The notes under the pieces are model-generated. The model made no database searches, had not been told where the DNA came from, and saw only the letters and a list, made by a program, of their open reading frames with translations. A stretch of 64,000 nucleotides of DNA from Bacillus multifaciens. Its GTDB lineage: Bacteria > Bacillota > Bacilli > Bacillales > Bacillaceae_G. The stretch is taken from positions 38,401 to 102,400 of the forward strand of contig NZ_JAVBXD010000013.1 in the NCBI RefSeq assembly GCF_030756675.1, written 5' to 3'. Shown here in pieces: positions 15,826-25,367 of the stretch; positions within the stretch are counted from its first letter, which is position 1, and each line of letters begins with the position of its first letter. Both the position numbers and the translations under genes were made by a program.

Positions 15826-18234
15826 ATGAGCTTCAATCATCAAGAAATTGAAAAGAAGTGGCAAGCGTATTGGGAAGAAAATAAAACATTCCGTACGCCA
15901 GATGAAACAGAAAAACCAAAATTTTACGCACTAGATATGTTCCCATATCCATCAGGTGCAGGGCTGCACGTAGGACATCCAGAAGGATATACAGCAACGG
16001 ACATTTTATCTCGTATGAAACGTATGCAAGGCTATAACGTTCTTCATCCGATGGGATGGGATGCATTCGGTCTTCCAGCTGAGCAATATGCACTTGATAC
16101 TGGAAACAGCCCAGCTGAATTTACAGAGAAAAACATTAACACGTTCCGTAACCAAATTAAAGCATTAGGCTTCTCTTATGATTGGGACCGTGAAGTAAAT
16201 ACAACAGATCCAAACTACTACAAGTGGACGCAATGGATCTTCTTACAGCTATTTGAAAAAGGATTAGCTTACGTAGATGAAATCCCTGTAAACTGGTGCC
16301 CAGCACTTGGTACAGTACTTGCGAACGAAGAAGTAATCGATGGCGTGAGTGAGCGCGGCGGACATCCTGTTGAACGTCGTCCGATGAAACAATGGATGCT
16401 GAAAATCACTGCATATGCAGATCGTCTTCTAGAAGACTTAGATGAACTTGACTGGCCAGAGAGCCTAAAAGATATGCAGCGCAACTGGATTGGCCGTTCT
16501 GAAGGTGCTGAGGTTCACTTCAAAATTGACGGTACAGATGAGAAATTTACTGTATTTACAACGCGTCCAGATACATTATTCGGTGCAACGTACTGTGTAC
16601 TTGCTCCAGAACACGCGCTTGTTGCAGAAATTACAACAGCAGAGCAAAAAGAAGCAGTGGAAGCGTACATTGATTCTGTAAAAGCGAAAAGTGATTTAGA
16701 GCGTACAGAACTTGCGAAAGAAAAAACCGGTGTATTCACTGGTGCTTATGCAGTTAACCCAGTAAACGGTGAGAAATTACCAATCTGGATCGCTGACTAT
16801 GTACTTGCTACTTACGGAACAGGTGCTGTAATGGCAGTTCCAGCTCATGATGAGCGCGATTACGAATTTGCAAAAACATTTGCCCTTCCTATGAAAGAAG
16901 TTGTAAAAGGCGGAGACATCACAAAAGAAGCACATACGGATGATGGCGAACACGTAAACTCTGCATTTCTAGATGGTTTAAATAAAGAAGAAGCAATTGT
17001 AAAAATGATTGAGTGGCTTGAAGTAACAAGTGCAGGAAATCAAAAAGTAACATACCGTCTTCGTGACTGGTTATTCAGCCGTCAACGTTACTGGGGAGAG
17101 CCAATCCCAGTTATCCATTGGGAAGATGGCACAATGACAGCTGTGAAAGAAGAAGAATTACCATTAGTTCTTCCAAAAACAGAGAACATTCGTCCATCTG
17201 GTACAGGAGAATCTCCACTTGCAAACATCGAAGAGTGGGTAAATGTTGTCGATCCTGAGACTGGTAAAAAAGGTCGTCGTGAAACAAACACAATGCCGCA
17301 ATGGGCAGGTAGCTGCTGGTATTACCTACGTTACATGGATCCAAACAACAGCGAAGCACTTGTAGATCCTGAAAAAGTAAAACAATGGCTTCCAGTTGAT
17401 ATTTATATCGGTGGTGCAGAGCATGCAGTACTTCACTTACTATATGCACGCTTCTGGCATAAAGTATTATATGATATCGGTGTGGTTCCAACGAAAGAGC
17501 CATTCCAACAACTATTTAACCAAGGTATGATTTTAGGAGAAAACAACGAGAAAATGAGTAAATCAAAAGGTAACGTTGTAAATCCTGATGATATCGTAGC
17601 AAGTCATGGTGCAGATACACTTCGTCTATACGAAATGTTCATGGGGCCATTAGATGCTTCGATTGCTTGGTCTGAAAATGGCCTTGACGGAGCACGTCGT
17701 TTCTTAGATCGTGTATGGCGTCTATTTGTTCAAGACAATGGTGAACTAAGTGAGAAAATTACAGATGCACCAAACAAAAATCTTGAAAAAGTATATCACC
17801 AAACAGTGAAGAAAGTAACGGAAGATTATGCAGAGCTGCGCTTTAACACGGCAATTTCTCAAATGATGATGTTTATTAACGATGCATATAAAGCAGAAAC
17901 ACTTCCGAAAGAATATGTAGAAGGTTTCGTGAAAATGATTGCACCAGTTGCACCGCACGTTGCGGAAGAACTTTGGAGCAAGCTTGGATATAGCGAAACA
18001 ATTTCATATGCAAGCTGGCCAACATTTGATGAGTCTAAACTTGTAGAAGACGAAGTGGAAATCGTTGTTCAAGTCATGGGTAAAGTACGTGCGAAGTTAA
18101 CAATGAAAAAAGACGCATCAAAAGAAGAAATGGAACAACTTGCACTTGAAGCAATTAAAGAACAAATTAAAGGGAAAACAGTTCGTAAAGTAATTGTTGT
18201 TCCTGGAAAACTTGTAAATATCGTAGCGAACTAA
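15826..18234 (+). CDS. leuS: Leucyl-tRNA synthetase
   Basis: 802 residues, class I synthetase of the bacterial LeuRS type. HIGH motif in [17 protein letters not shown] (about 42-58), CP1 editing domain with the [12 protein letters not shown] threonine-rich motif (about 247-258), KMSKS motif ([10 protein letters not shown], about 575-585) and a C-terminal anticodon-binding region ending GKLVNIVAN. It charges tRNA-Leu and edits mischarged products. ATG 15826 is preceded by ATGGAGGG; an upstream ATG at 15808 has no such site. It is controlled by the T-box leader. Confidence 0.98.
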   Translation: MSFNHQEIEKKWQAYWEENKTFRTPDETEKPKFYALDMFPYPSGAGLHVGHPEGYTATDILSRMKRMQGYNVLHPMGWDAFGLPAEQYALDTGNSPAEFTEKNINTFRNQIKALGFSYDWDREVNTTDPNYYKWTQWIFLQLFEKGLAYVDEIPVNWCPALGTVLANEEVIDGVSERGGHPVERRPMKQWMLKITAYADRLLEDLDELDWPESLKDMQRNWIGRSEGAEVHFKIDGTDEKFTVFTTRPDTLFGATYCVLAPEHALVAEITTAEQKEAVEAYIDSVKAKSDLERTELAKEKTGVFTGAYAVNPVNGEKLPIWIADYVLATYGTGAVMAVPAHDERDYEFAKTFALPMKEVVKGGDITKEAHTDDGEHVNSAFLDGLNKEEAIVKMIEWLEVTSAGNQKVTYRLRDWLFSRQRYWGEPIPVIHWEDGTMTAVKEEELPLVLPKTENIRPSGTGESPLANIEEWVNVVDPETGKKGRRETNTMPQWAGSCWYYLRYMDPNNSEALVDPEKVKQWLPVDIYIGGAEHAVLHLLYARFWHKVLYDIGVVPTKEPFQQLFNQGMILGENNEKMSKSKGNVVNPDDIVASHGADTLRLYEMFMGPLDASIAWSENGLDGARRFLDRVWRLFVQDNGELSEKITDAPNKNLEKVYHQTVKKVTEDYAELRFNTAISQMMMFINDAYKAETLPKEYVEGFVKMIAPVAPHVAEELWSKLGYSETISYASWPTFDESKLVEDEVEIVVQVMGKVRAKLTMKKDASKEEMEQLALEAIKEQIKGKTVRKVIVVPGKLVNIVAN

Positions 18235-18237
18235 TGA

Positions 18238-18268
18238 AAAAGGGCACCTATTTTTAGGTGCTCTTTTT
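18238..18268 (+). terminator. leuS terminator
   Basis: AGGGCACCT / AGGTGCTCTTTTT stem with T-run a few bases after the leuS stop. Confidence 0.88.
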
Positions 18269-18378
18269 ATGTTTTAAACGGGATGAAAGAGTTGAATTTT
18301 AGCATAGACAAACACCTATTTTTCTTTTTGCAATATGATAACATCGACACGTTAAATTCGGAGGAAGAGGTGAACGGA

Positions 18379-18615
18379 ATGAATTATAGTGAACAACGAC
18401 AAATGCCAAGTCCATATGGTATGGGCGGATTTCCGCAGGCGCAAGTAGGACATCATCCACATGGAGGCTATCCTTATGGCTATCATCATGTGGGGTATCA
18501 TCCATATCATCATCATTATCCATATCATCACCATGGCTATCAACATGTTATTTATCATCCGCATCATCATCATCACCATGGCCATCATTATGGCATGCCG
18601 TATCAAGGCCAATAA
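18379..18615 (+). CDS. His/Tyr/Gly-rich small protein, probably spore-associated
   Basis: 78 residues from ATG 18379 (GGAGGAAGAGGTGAAC upstream), with about one residue in three histidine, in runs such as YHPYHHHYPYHHHGY and HPHHHHHHGHH. There is no membrane segment. Such compositions occur in Bacillus spore-coat or exosporium proteins and could bind metal; the link to spores is inference. A longer frame reaches back to 18283 but lacks a ribosome site. It is single-gene, closed by a terminator at 18638. Confidence 0.7.
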   Translation: MNYSEQRQMPSPYGMGGFPQAQVGHHPHGGYPYGYHHVGYHPYHHHYPYHHHGYQHVIYHPHHHHHHGHHYGMPYQGQ

Positions 18616-18637
18616 AATGTAAAATTTATCAACTATG

Positions 18638-18672
18638 TAAAATCTCCTTCTATGCAAGGAGATTTTTTATTT
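18638..18672 (+). terminator. Intrinsic terminator
   Basis: AAAATCTCCTT / AAGGAGATTTTTT with a 6-nt loop. Confidence 0.85.
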
Positions 18673-18703
18673 GGGAATGATAAAAAAGAAGGGGGTGTTA
18701 CAT

Positions 18704-18814
18704 ATGGGTAAAGGAAGAAGCAATAACGCTGTAAAAAGACAGCCAAACTTTGATGATTCATCTAATTTCTCTAAAGGGAAACAAAGTCAAACGACAGCAC
18801 CGAAGAAGAAATAA
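18704..18814 (+). CDS. Small basic protein (36 aa), SASP-like
   Basis: ATG 18704 follows AGGGGGTGTTACAT, an excellent ribosome site. The product begins MGKGRSNNAVKRQPNFDD and ends in a Gln/Thr/Lys-rich tail (TTAPKKK). Size, high Lys/Asn/Gln content and lack of hydrophobic core resemble minor small acid-soluble spore proteins, but I cannot name the family. It has its own terminator at 18820. It was too short for a 60-residue cutoff. Confidence 0.6.
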   Translation: MGKGRSNNAVKRQPNFDDSSNFSKGKQSQTTAPKKK

Positions 18815-18819
18815 TATAG

Positions 18820-18847
18820 AAGGAGCCATCTGTAGATGGCTCCTTTT
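18820..18847 (+). terminator. Intrinsic terminator
   Basis: AAGGAGCCATC / GATGGCTCCTT, 4-nt loop, followed by TT. Confidence 0.85.
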
Positions 18848-18854
18848 CAAAGTA

Positions 18855-18985
18855 TTCATATATCGGCGATTTTTAGCATATATCGACCGTTTTTCATCAT
18901 ATATCGGCGACTTTTAAGATATATCGGCGACTTTTAAGATATATCGGCGCTTCGACACAACATAAAGACCCCTCGACAATAAATG
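18855..18985. repeat. Tandem ATATATCGGCG-type repeat, locus 2
   Basis: Five to six units of about 19-20 nt (CATATATCGGCGATTTTTAG, CATATATCGACCGTTTTTCA, then GATATATCGGCGACTTTTAA twice), ending in the CGACACAACATAAAGACCCC variant. The two adjacent identical units show recent local duplication. Confidence 0.82.
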
Positions 18986-18999
18986 ACAAGATCTCACCG

Positions 19000-19428
19000 T
19001 TATTTTCCTACTTTTTCAAGTGCTTCTTGACGCTGGCGTTCAATTTCAGCACGAAGTTGTGGTTCTGGTGCTTCCCATCCTTCAGGTTTTAAAATTTTGC
19101 CGTCACCTTCGCGGAAGCGTGGTTTTCCGTCTGGGAATAATTTTGCCATGTTTGCATTGTTTACAATTTCAAATCCTTTATCAGGACGTACACCCATTTC
19201 GGCAAACGTTCCAAATGCAAAGTAAATTAAGTCAATTAGTGCATCATATTGATCTTCTACTGTGTTTGCTTCTAAGAACTCTTCTAGTTCTTCTTGCATG
19301 AAGCTTGCACGAATTTTTGCACGCTCTTCTGTTAATTTTGTTGGTGCATCTGCAACAGGGTGACCGAATATTTCATGCATTTTCGCAACAAGCTCGTAAC
19401 CTTTATCTAAACCTTTTTCGTTTGTCAT
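19000..19428 (-). CDS. MazG-like nucleotide pyrophosphohydrolase (PRA-PH-like)
   Basis: 142 residues, all-helical. The acidic metal-binding pattern EELEEFLEA (about 47-55) and DALIDLIYFAFGTFAEMG (about 62-79) matches the all-alpha NTP-PPase/phosphoribosyl-ATP pyrophosphohydrolase-like fold. It probably cleaves a non-canonical or modified nucleoside triphosphate; substrate unknown. ATG 19428 has AAGGATGAAATAAC upstream. It is monocistronic. Confidence 0.8.
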   Translation of the reverse strand: MTNEKGLDKGYELVAKMHEIFGHPVADAPTKLTEERAKIRASFMQEELEEFLEANTVEDQYDALIDLIYFAFGTFAEMGVRPDKGFEIVNNANMAKLFPDGKPRFREGDGKILKPEGWEAPEPQLRAEIERQRQEALEKVGK

Positions 19429-19513
19429 GTTATTTCATCCTTTCTCGTTCTTTTCCGACTGTTATTGTAACATGATTTCGGTTAGGGCTGTGTACATTCT
19501 ACTTTTACAAATG

Positions 19514-19696
19514 CTATTCTTTTTTTTCTGTTAAGGATAGCGCGATATCTATTCCAAACATTCCAATGATAAGTACCGGTACTGTTACAAGGAGATAACG
19601 TGTAAGGGAAGCGTTTTTTAAATATGTATGAGCAAATAAAAAGACAGTACAAAAGAGAATGATATGTAACATAGGCTTTATCAATTTTTTAGACAC
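19514..19696 (-). CDS. Small two-helix membrane protein
   Basis: 60 residues with helices at about 8-24 (PMLHIILFCTVFLFAHTYL) and 33-54 (YLLVTVPVLIIGMFGIDIALSL) and a charged end. The start is GTG 19696 with GAGGTGGCACC upstream. It is conserved-looking but of unknown function. Confidence 0.6.
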   Translation of the reverse strand: MSKKLIKPMLHIILFCTVFLFAHTYLKNASLTRYLLVTVPVLIIGMFGIDIALSLTEKKE

Positions 19697-19800
19697 GGTG
19701 CCACCTCATTTATAATTCTTACCTTTTAGTATATGGAATGAAATGTACTATGAAAAGCCATTTTGCGTTTGATCCTCTTTCAAATTAAGAGGAGTTTTTA

Positions 19801-19914
19801 GGTTCATCACCGTAACATGGGGTTGATTTTTTGAAAATGAATCATTTTTAATACACCACTCGGAGTGGAGTGTGCATCTATCTATATGTCACCCCCGTCT
19901 TTTGGTGATGAACC
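19801..19914. mobile_element. 114-bp MITE, ISL3-like ends, copy 1
   Basis: Perfect 11-bp terminal inverted repeats (GGTTCATCACC / GGTGATGAACC), with weaker pairing to about 26 bp. It is flanked by an exact 8-bp target duplication AGTTTTTA (19793-19800 and 19915-19922). It has no coding capacity, so transposase must have acted in trans; 8-bp duplications fit ISL3-family elements. The right duplication includes the gerIC stop codon (19920-19922). The ends are identical to the 210-bp copy at 44096. Confidence 0.92.
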
Positions 19915-19919
19915 AGTTT

Positions 19920-21026
19920 TTATTCAATAACTCCTGAATTTGTAATATCAACCTCATATTGTACTTTTACCGGAACATCTTTGTACATTTTTCTCCATTC
20001 TTTTAATTGAAATGGTCTGTAGTGCTCTTTAAATTTGGCACCTAAAGCAAGTGAGTCTGCACCTAGAGATTGAAGTTTTTTAACTAATTTTGCACCATCT
20101 GTATTCAAGTTCTTTACGACATCTTTTCGTATTATTTCTACATTTTTTTTATTTTCTAAGTTCGTATGTTTTGAAATCTCTTGAATACGCGCTGCCATTT
20201 TTACGCGAATAACAAAGGAAGGTTTTCCGTCCTTTACATGTACATGATAAGAAGGGGAAGAACGAATATTGTTAATGATCGTATAGCCTAACTTTGTTTT
20301 AAACTCATGGGAATCCAGTTGGCTTTTCTCGAGCAGCGTTTTGAAAAGAAACATATCTTTTTCTTCTACTTTTCCGACATATTTATCTTGTTTGAAAAGA
20401 GCAATACTTGTAACTTTAATGCTATTCTTTTTTTTCTTTAATATAGGCATATACGTATCTTGTCCGTCACGATAATATCGGAAAGTTTGCATGTATAAAT
20501 TATCGTTTGGTAAGAGACCTGTTTTCATATTATGTTCCAGCATTTTTTTGATGTAAATTGCTACGTTAGAAGCAGTGCTGTATTTGCCCGATAAAAGTTT
20601 CTCACCTTCGTTATTACCGCCTCCTTCTAGGATACCGACATATACTAAGTTTCCGATATTTACATCGCGAATAAGTGTATCGAATGCACTAGAGAGCCCT
20701 TTTTTAGCTAATTTTTCTGTGAAAAGAGTAACGCGTATTTGTCCGCTTGCAAGAGGCTGTCCCGATTCTAAAGAGGTTGTTGTTTTCACTTGTTTAATTG
20801 TATTTCCATACCCTTGAAGTACTTGTACTTTATTTCCTTTTCTTTGAATTGGACACACGTAAGTTACTTTTACTCTTCCACGGTCTGAACCCGCATCTGA
20901 AGCGACATCAAAAACAGCACCTTGAATAAGGCTAATATCGTCAATGATATTTTTTGGGACACATGCGGTTGTAAAAAGTAAACATAAGCTAAAAAGGAAT
21001 ATTACTTGTTTCTTAATGTTTTCCAT
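19920..21026 (-). CDS. gerIC: Germinant receptor lipoprotein subunit C (GerI/GerH type)
   Basis: 368 residues of the Ger(x)C family. Hydrophobic signal MENIKKQVIFLFSLCLLF leads to a lipobox-like TTAC (Cys22), so the protein is lipid-anchored on the outside of the spore inner membrane. Family features include GQIRVTLFTEKLAKKGLSS, NLYMQTFRYYRDGQDTY and a C-terminal helical domain (LVKKLQSLGADSLALGAKFKEHYR). The ATG at 21026 overlaps gerIB by 25 nt, implying coupling; an upstream in-frame start at 21083 lies inside gerIB. The MITE sits directly after the stop. Confidence 0.9.
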   Translation of the reverse strand: MENIKKQVIFLFSLCLLFTTACVPKNIIDDISLIQGAVFDVASDAGSDRGRVKVTYVCPIQRKGNKVQVLQGYGNTIKQVKTTTSLESGQPLASGQIRVTLFTEKLAKKGLSSAFDTLIRDVNIGNLVYVGILEGGGNNEGEKLLSGKYSTASNVAIYIKKMLEHNMKTGLLPNDNLYMQTFRYYRDGQDTYMPILKKKKNSIKVTSIALFKQDKYVGKVEEKDMFLFKTLLEKSQLDSHEFKTKLGYTIINNIRSSPSYHVHVKDGKPSFVIRVKMAARIQEISKHTNLENKKNVEIIRKDVVKNLNTDGAKLVKKLQSLGADSLALGAKFKEHYRPFQLKEWRKMYKDVPVKVQYEVDITNSGVIE

Positions 21027-22096
21027 TTCTTTTTCACCCACATTATAAGAAATAAGATTGGGATGTATACAAACACAATCCAAAAGCTTGCTTTTGATAT
21101 ATAAGAGATAAAATTATTAATGTCATGCCGTTCTGTTAGGAGCTGTGAGATAATGACGGTTATGAATAATAAAGAAAGTAATATGTACTTTTGTTTTACA
21201 TGAAAGACTTCGTGTAATCCTCTTGTTGCAGCCCATAATGGTAAGACAATACTTGCAATGACAATGAGGGCATAGCCAGAAATCGCAATATATTCTAGAC
21301 GCTCAATGAAAGGAAGATGAATGACTTGCGTGATCGATAGCTGTGACCAAATTGTCTTTGACAATTGTTTTTCGCTAAAAAAGGTAAAAGCAAGGATTGT
21401 ACTTAATAAATATAAAAAGTTAGAATATAAAACACCATATTGTGCAAATTTATGAGATTTCTCAGGCGTTTTGATAAATGGATACATCATCAAAATAACT
21501 TCAAAACTAATCAGTGTATAAGTCGATGCTTGAGCTGCTTTTAAAATATCCCCAAAAGAATGATTGAATATAGGAAGTAGGTTTCCGAAATTTCCATATT
21601 TAATGACCACAAGTAGCAGCATGATATATCCGCATGTAGCGACAACAGAAACAACGCAAATACCGGTCATAACTCGAAAGCCGGATGAAATAATGTAATA
21701 ACTAAGTATCGATAAAAAGATTGTTAATTTCCATGTGGCGGCCGTTGGGAACATCCAAACTTGAATAATTTCTACGTACGTGCGCATAACGGAGACACTG
21801 ACAAGAAAGAAATATGCCATAAAGATTAGAGTGCATGCATTGCCTATCCATTTTCCGAATAGATGTTGATGTAATGTAATCAAGTTTCCGTTTACACCTT
21901 CTAATAAACGGTATATCATCCACATAAGAATATGAACGATGATACCCGCAATAATAACCCCGATCCATGCATCGTATCCGGCCGCTTTTGCAATAACACG
22001 TGCAAATCCAAGAACACCAACACCGAATTGCGCGCCATGGACTAAGAAAAAAACAAAAATGGGAGATACTTTATAGTTGATTTTAACTGTACTCAT
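21002..22096 (-). CDS. gerIB: Germinant receptor permease-like subunit B
   Basis: 364 residues with 10 predicted membrane helices, of the GerAB / amino-acid-permease superfamily (starts MSTVKINYKVSPIFVFFLVHG; motif GVGVLGFARVIAKAAGYDAW). GerB subunits bind the germinant. ATG 22096 has GAGGAGCGCAT upstream; a start at 22120 is possible but weaker. It lies between gerIA and gerIC in an A-B-C operon on the minus strand, expected to be expressed in the forespore under sigma G. Confidence 0.92.
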   Translation of the reverse strand: MSTVKINYKVSPIFVFFLVHGAQFGVGVLGFARVIAKAAGYDAWIGVIIAGIIVHILMWMIYRLLEGVNGNLITLHQHLFGKWIGNACTLIFMAYFFLVSVSVMRTYVEIIQVWMFPTAATWKLTIFLSILSYYIISSGFRVMTGICVVSVVATCGYIMLLLVVIKYGNFGNLLPIFNHSFGDILKAAQASTYTLISFEVILMMYPFIKTPEKSHKFAQYGVLYSNFLYLLSTILAFTFFSEKQLSKTIWSQLSITQVIHLPFIERLEYIAISGYALIVIASIVLPLWAATRGLHEVFHVKQKYILLSLLFITVIISQLLTERHDINNFISYISKASFWIVFVYIPILFLIMWVKKKWKTLRNK

Positions 22097-22112
22097 ATGC
22101 GCTCCTCGCTTT

Positions 22113-23954
22113 TTATTCATCGAAATCTGTCATACGTTTTTTAGACACTTCTTTTACATAACGACTAACATGTTGTGGTCTTTCTTGAACCCCGCGCGTA
22201 GTTATTTTAGATAAGGGCATTCGTACGAAGGCGTCTTTTGCTAACTGTTTGCGAAATGGATAAACAAATGCATACGGTTTTCGAAGAGATGATAATCGAA
22301 AAAGCCGTGTTAATAGAATGATAAATCCTAGCGAAATTCCTAATAATCCCCATAACTCGGCAAGTATGAGAAAGGGGAAGCGAAGTAAACGAATAGCATT
22401 TCCCATTTTATAAATCGGTGTAATAAACGATGCAAGTGCAGATAGGGCGACGATGATTAATAAAATATTACTTGTTAATCCCGCTTGGACTGATGCCTGT
22501 CCGATAACGATACCGCCTACAATACCGAGCGTCTGCCCGACCTTCATCGGTAATCGGGCTCCTGCTTCGCGGAGAAGATCAATAGCTAACTCCAGAAAAA
22601 TAGCCTCTATGATAGGTGGAAATGGTACTTGTGCCCGCGATAAAATCAATGTCTCAAGCAAGTCACTTGGAATTAATTCATAGTGATAACTAAGCACGGC
22701 TACATATAGGGGCGTTGCACAAATGGAAAACGTAACTGCGACAAGACGTAATAAACGGGAAAACGTTGCATAAAACCATGACACGCTGTAATCTTCTGGA
22801 GAGATAAAGAAATCCAGTAGAGATACAGGTGATAATAAAACATTTGGCGAGCCATCAACAAATATAGCAATTTTGCCATCAATGAGCCCGTTGCTGACAC
22901 GATCAGCCCGTTCTGTATTAATAAATGTTGGAAAAATAGATGTATTGCCCATTAGCTGGGGAATATAATAGCTATCATTAATTTGCTCATATTGAATTGT
23001 GTTTAAGGTATCTTCTAAATATGTAACGTTTTCTTTTTCTGCTACATTACTCAAATACATGATAACAACTTTTGTTTTGGAGAATTCTCCAATTAACAGT
23101 TCTTTCGTTTTCAATTCAAGAACTGGCAACCGTTTTCGAACAAGGTTTATGTTTGTATCGATATCCTCTACAAATCCTTCTTGCGGTCCGATAACTGTTG
23201 ATTCGTTCAATGGGATAGTCGGTAATCTATATTTTTCAATTGCAATGTTTGCAAGTAGGCATTCCGTATCATGCTCATGTAGTTGAATGATAGCATGCCC
23301 TTTTAAAACCATTTCTTCAATTTTTTTCACGTCACTTGTAATGATGAGTCCGCTTATTGGAACCATTGCCTTTATTTCTTCTAGTGTTTGTGCAGTATGG
23401 TGCAATAAAGCAGGCATTAAATAATTTTGTAATCTCATCCCATCCATTGACGTACGAAAAAATGAGATCCAATAAGGTTTAGCTGGGTCGTCAGAAGTTT
23501 GATAGCGAACAAAATCGCTTGATTCTCGTAATTTTTTGATAAGCTCTTGTAGTGAATGCGCAGTTTCATGCTCTGGTTTACTAAAGTCAAAAATGCCGTT
23601 TTGACTTTGCTTTGATTGTTGATTCGTTGTAGTTTGCTTGTTTGCTTGAGTTTGCTGTTGATTTGCTTGCTGCTTGTTTGTCTGCTGTTTGTTGTTTTGA
23701 GCCTGCTGTTGGTTTGCTTGTTGTTTGTTGTTTTGAGCTTGTTGCTTGTTTGTCTGCTGTTTGTTGTTTTGAGCCTGCTGTTGGTTTGCTTGTTGTTTGT
23801 TGTTTTGAGCTTGTTGCTGATTTTCCTGCTGCTTGTTCGTTTGCGCTACTTGATTACTGTTTGTTTGTTCATTTTGTTTCTTTTTCGTATCTGTATTGTT
23901 CTTTTCTACTTGCTTATTATCGTTCTTCTTTTTGTGAAACCATTTGAAAAACAT
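22113..23954 (-). CDS. gerIA: Germinant receptor subunit A with Gln/Asn-rich repeat N-terminus
   Basis: 613 residues from ATG 23954 (AAGAGGGAATACAT upstream). The N-terminus is a basic start (MFFKWFHKKKNDNKQ), then about 100 residues made of Q, N, K, A and T with a 12/24-residue repeat. The GerA-family domain follows: a cytoplasmic region, then membrane helices (about 395-560) with VLSYHYELIPSDLLETLILSR and GARLPMKVGQTLGIVGGIVIGQ. A repeat-bearing N-terminus is characteristic of GerIA/GerHA in the B. cereus group (inosine receptor). The frame extends upstream to 24275 without start signals; I exclude that part. Confidence 0.9.
   Translation of the reverse strand: MFFKWFHKKKNDNKQVEKNNTDTKKKQNEQTNSNQVAQTNKQQENQQQAQNNKQQANQQQAQNNKQQTNKQQAQNNKQQANQQQAQNNKQQTNKQQANQQQTQANKQTTTNQQSKQSQNGIFDFSKPEHETAHSLQELIKKLRESSDFVRYQTSDDPAKPYWISFFRTSMDGMRLQNYLMPALLHHTAQTLEEIKAMVPISGLIITSDVKKIEEMVLKGHAIIQLHEHDTECLLANIAIEKYRLPTIPLNESTVIGPQEGFVEDIDTNINLVRKRLPVLELKTKELLIGEFSKTKVVIMYLSNVAEKENVTYLEDTLNTIQYEQINDSYYIPQLMGNTSIFPTFINTERADRVSNGLIDGKIAIFVDGSPNVLLSPVSLLDFFISPEDYSVSWFYATFSRLLRLVAVTFSICATPLYVAVLSYHYELIPSDLLETLILSRAQVPFPPIIEAIFLELAIDLLREAGARLPMKVGQTLGIVGGIVIGQASVQAGLTSNILLIIVALSALASFITPIYKMGNAIRLLRFPFLILAELWGLLGISLGFIILLTRLFRLSSLRKPYAFVYPFRKQLAKDAFVRMPLSKITTRGVQERPQHVSRYVKEVSKKRMTDFDE
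23671..23814. repeat. In-frame 72-bp tandem repeat (VNTR) in gerIA
   Basis: Two 72-bp units (starting 23671 and 23743), each made of two similar 36-bp halves, encode a 24-residue repeat rich in Gln and Asn (NKQQAQNNKQQANQQQAQNN). Being a multiple of three, copy-number change keeps the frame, so length variation between strains is expected. Confidence 0.85.
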
Positions 23955-24183
23955 ATGTATTCCCTCTTTACCCAAATAAGATAACTTTAGTCTGTGGGAA
24001 TTTTTATATATTATACATATATTTGTGTGCGAAAAAGTGAAATACGAATAGCGCGGGAAGCAATTTTGGATACAGAGTAATATGAGTTTTAGAGGAAATA
24101 ATAATTGAATAAATAAAGGAAATGTGGAGGGGGAAAATGTAAGTAAAGAGATTGAAAATGTATGAATGAAAGGAGAGTAATAG

Positions 24184-25144
24184 ATGAAAACAACACGTTC
24201 TTGTAAAATCAAAACCATCAAAATGGAACAAAGGGAACAACTTCTTGATTTGATTCGTACATTCGAAAGTGCCAAACGTTATAGTTTTAATCGTTTAACA
24301 GAAGGACATCACGATAAAGAATTGATCAAGAAATTACAACACGTGTATTCCTTAAATAAACGTTATTGTGAAGATGCAGTTTTACAAGCACAAACCATCA
24401 TTTCCTCTCAAAAAGAACTCCTTCCTGTTTATGTAGAAAATAATCAAAAAAAGTTAGAACAAACCATACAAAAAATAGAAGAATATGAAAGTGGTCGAAA
24501 AAGACCAAAAAAAGTACTATTAGACGTTTGTTTAAACGGTTTACGAAAGCGAAAACAAAAATTAGAACAAAAAATTGCGATGTATGAAACGCATATTGCA
24601 AACGGTACATTACCGCCTGTTATTTTCTCAACATGTTGGCGGCATTGTGCTAGAAGATTTACATTTTCAACAATCTCATGATACAGACAAATACAGTAAT
24701 CGCAAATTTTATCAGTTTACTTACAAGAAGATGGTAAGTAGTTTAATCAGAATGGGGCTTCGCAATGGATTTTCCGTCAAAACGGTGAACCCTGCTTATA
24801 CAAGCGTGATTGGAAAACTAAAATATAGTAAAAAGTATGGGATTAGCGTTCATGAAACTGCTGCGTTTACGATTGCACGTCGTGGACTCGGACTACAAGA
24901 AAAACTACCAAAAGAAATGATTTCTTTGTTACAAAACCAAATCTCAACAAAACTTCATATTCTTATTGCTTCATTGGAAGAAAGCAATAAGAATACAAAG
25001 AAGGTATATAAGAAATGGTTACAAACCATCGCAACATGGAAAGACCATCACAACTGGAAATTATGGAGTATCCTTCATAAAACAGTGTATATGAGTAATC
25101 AACAAATTTTATTTCAAATCAAGAAGGGAGGGAACCTGGTTTAA
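24184..25144 (+). pseudogene. TnpB (IS200/IS605 OrfB) with deletion and frameshift
   Basis: Frame 1 (24184-24640) encodes the TnpB N-terminal helical region (MKTTRSCKIKTIKMEQREQL ... LRKRKQKLEQKIAMYE). Near 24640 it switches to another frame (to 25144) with GGIVLEDLHF (RuvC-II Glu), NPAYTSVIGKLKYSKKYG and HETAAFTIARRGLGL. The middle third, including the RuvC-I Asp and the wedge region, is missing, so the nuclease is dead. The HETAA-IARR ending is the variant TnpB type that lacks the usual CxxC zinc knuckle. No tnpA accompanies it. GAAAGGAGAG precedes ATG 24184. Confidence 0.85.
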
Positions 25145-25355
25145 AACTTATATCCCTTTGCGTATAGTTGACTCGGATGAATGATTATGCGCAAAACAAG
25201 ACCGTTCCTAACAGGAACCTGCCGTTATTCTTTCACAGTAGGTGAAATGAGAAGGTGATAGCCTTGCGGACAGGAAAAAGGTGAGATTCCTTTTCGGTAG
25301 TTGGCTTTTGTCTTGGTTCGCCAACGTTTTGATAGATTTTTATAAGTTTTTTAAA
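25145..25355 (+). other. Structured right end of the TnpB element (omega-RNA-like)
   Basis: The region between tnpB and the MetX-like gene is rich in stem-loops: GTTCCT/AGGAAC (about 25203-25218), AGGAAAAAGG/CCTTTT (about 25274-25295) and GTTGGC/GCCAAC (about 25302-25326). IS200/605 right ends carry such hairpins and encode the guide (omega/re) RNA of TnpB. No gene is expected here. That this is an omega-RNA remnant is inference. Confidence 0.45.
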
Positions 25356-25367
25356 CCAGGCGAAAAG

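Noticed and set aside
23955-24275. N-terminal extension of the gerIA frame by 107 residues
   Set aside because: No ribosome site, overlaps the start of the opposite-strand tnpB, and GerIA-type proteins begin near the basic MFFKWF start at 23954.
24184-25144. Functional nuclease-dead TnpB repressor (TldR-like)
   Set aside because: The frame is broken by a large deletion plus frameshift, not just active-site substitutions, so no folded protein is expected.
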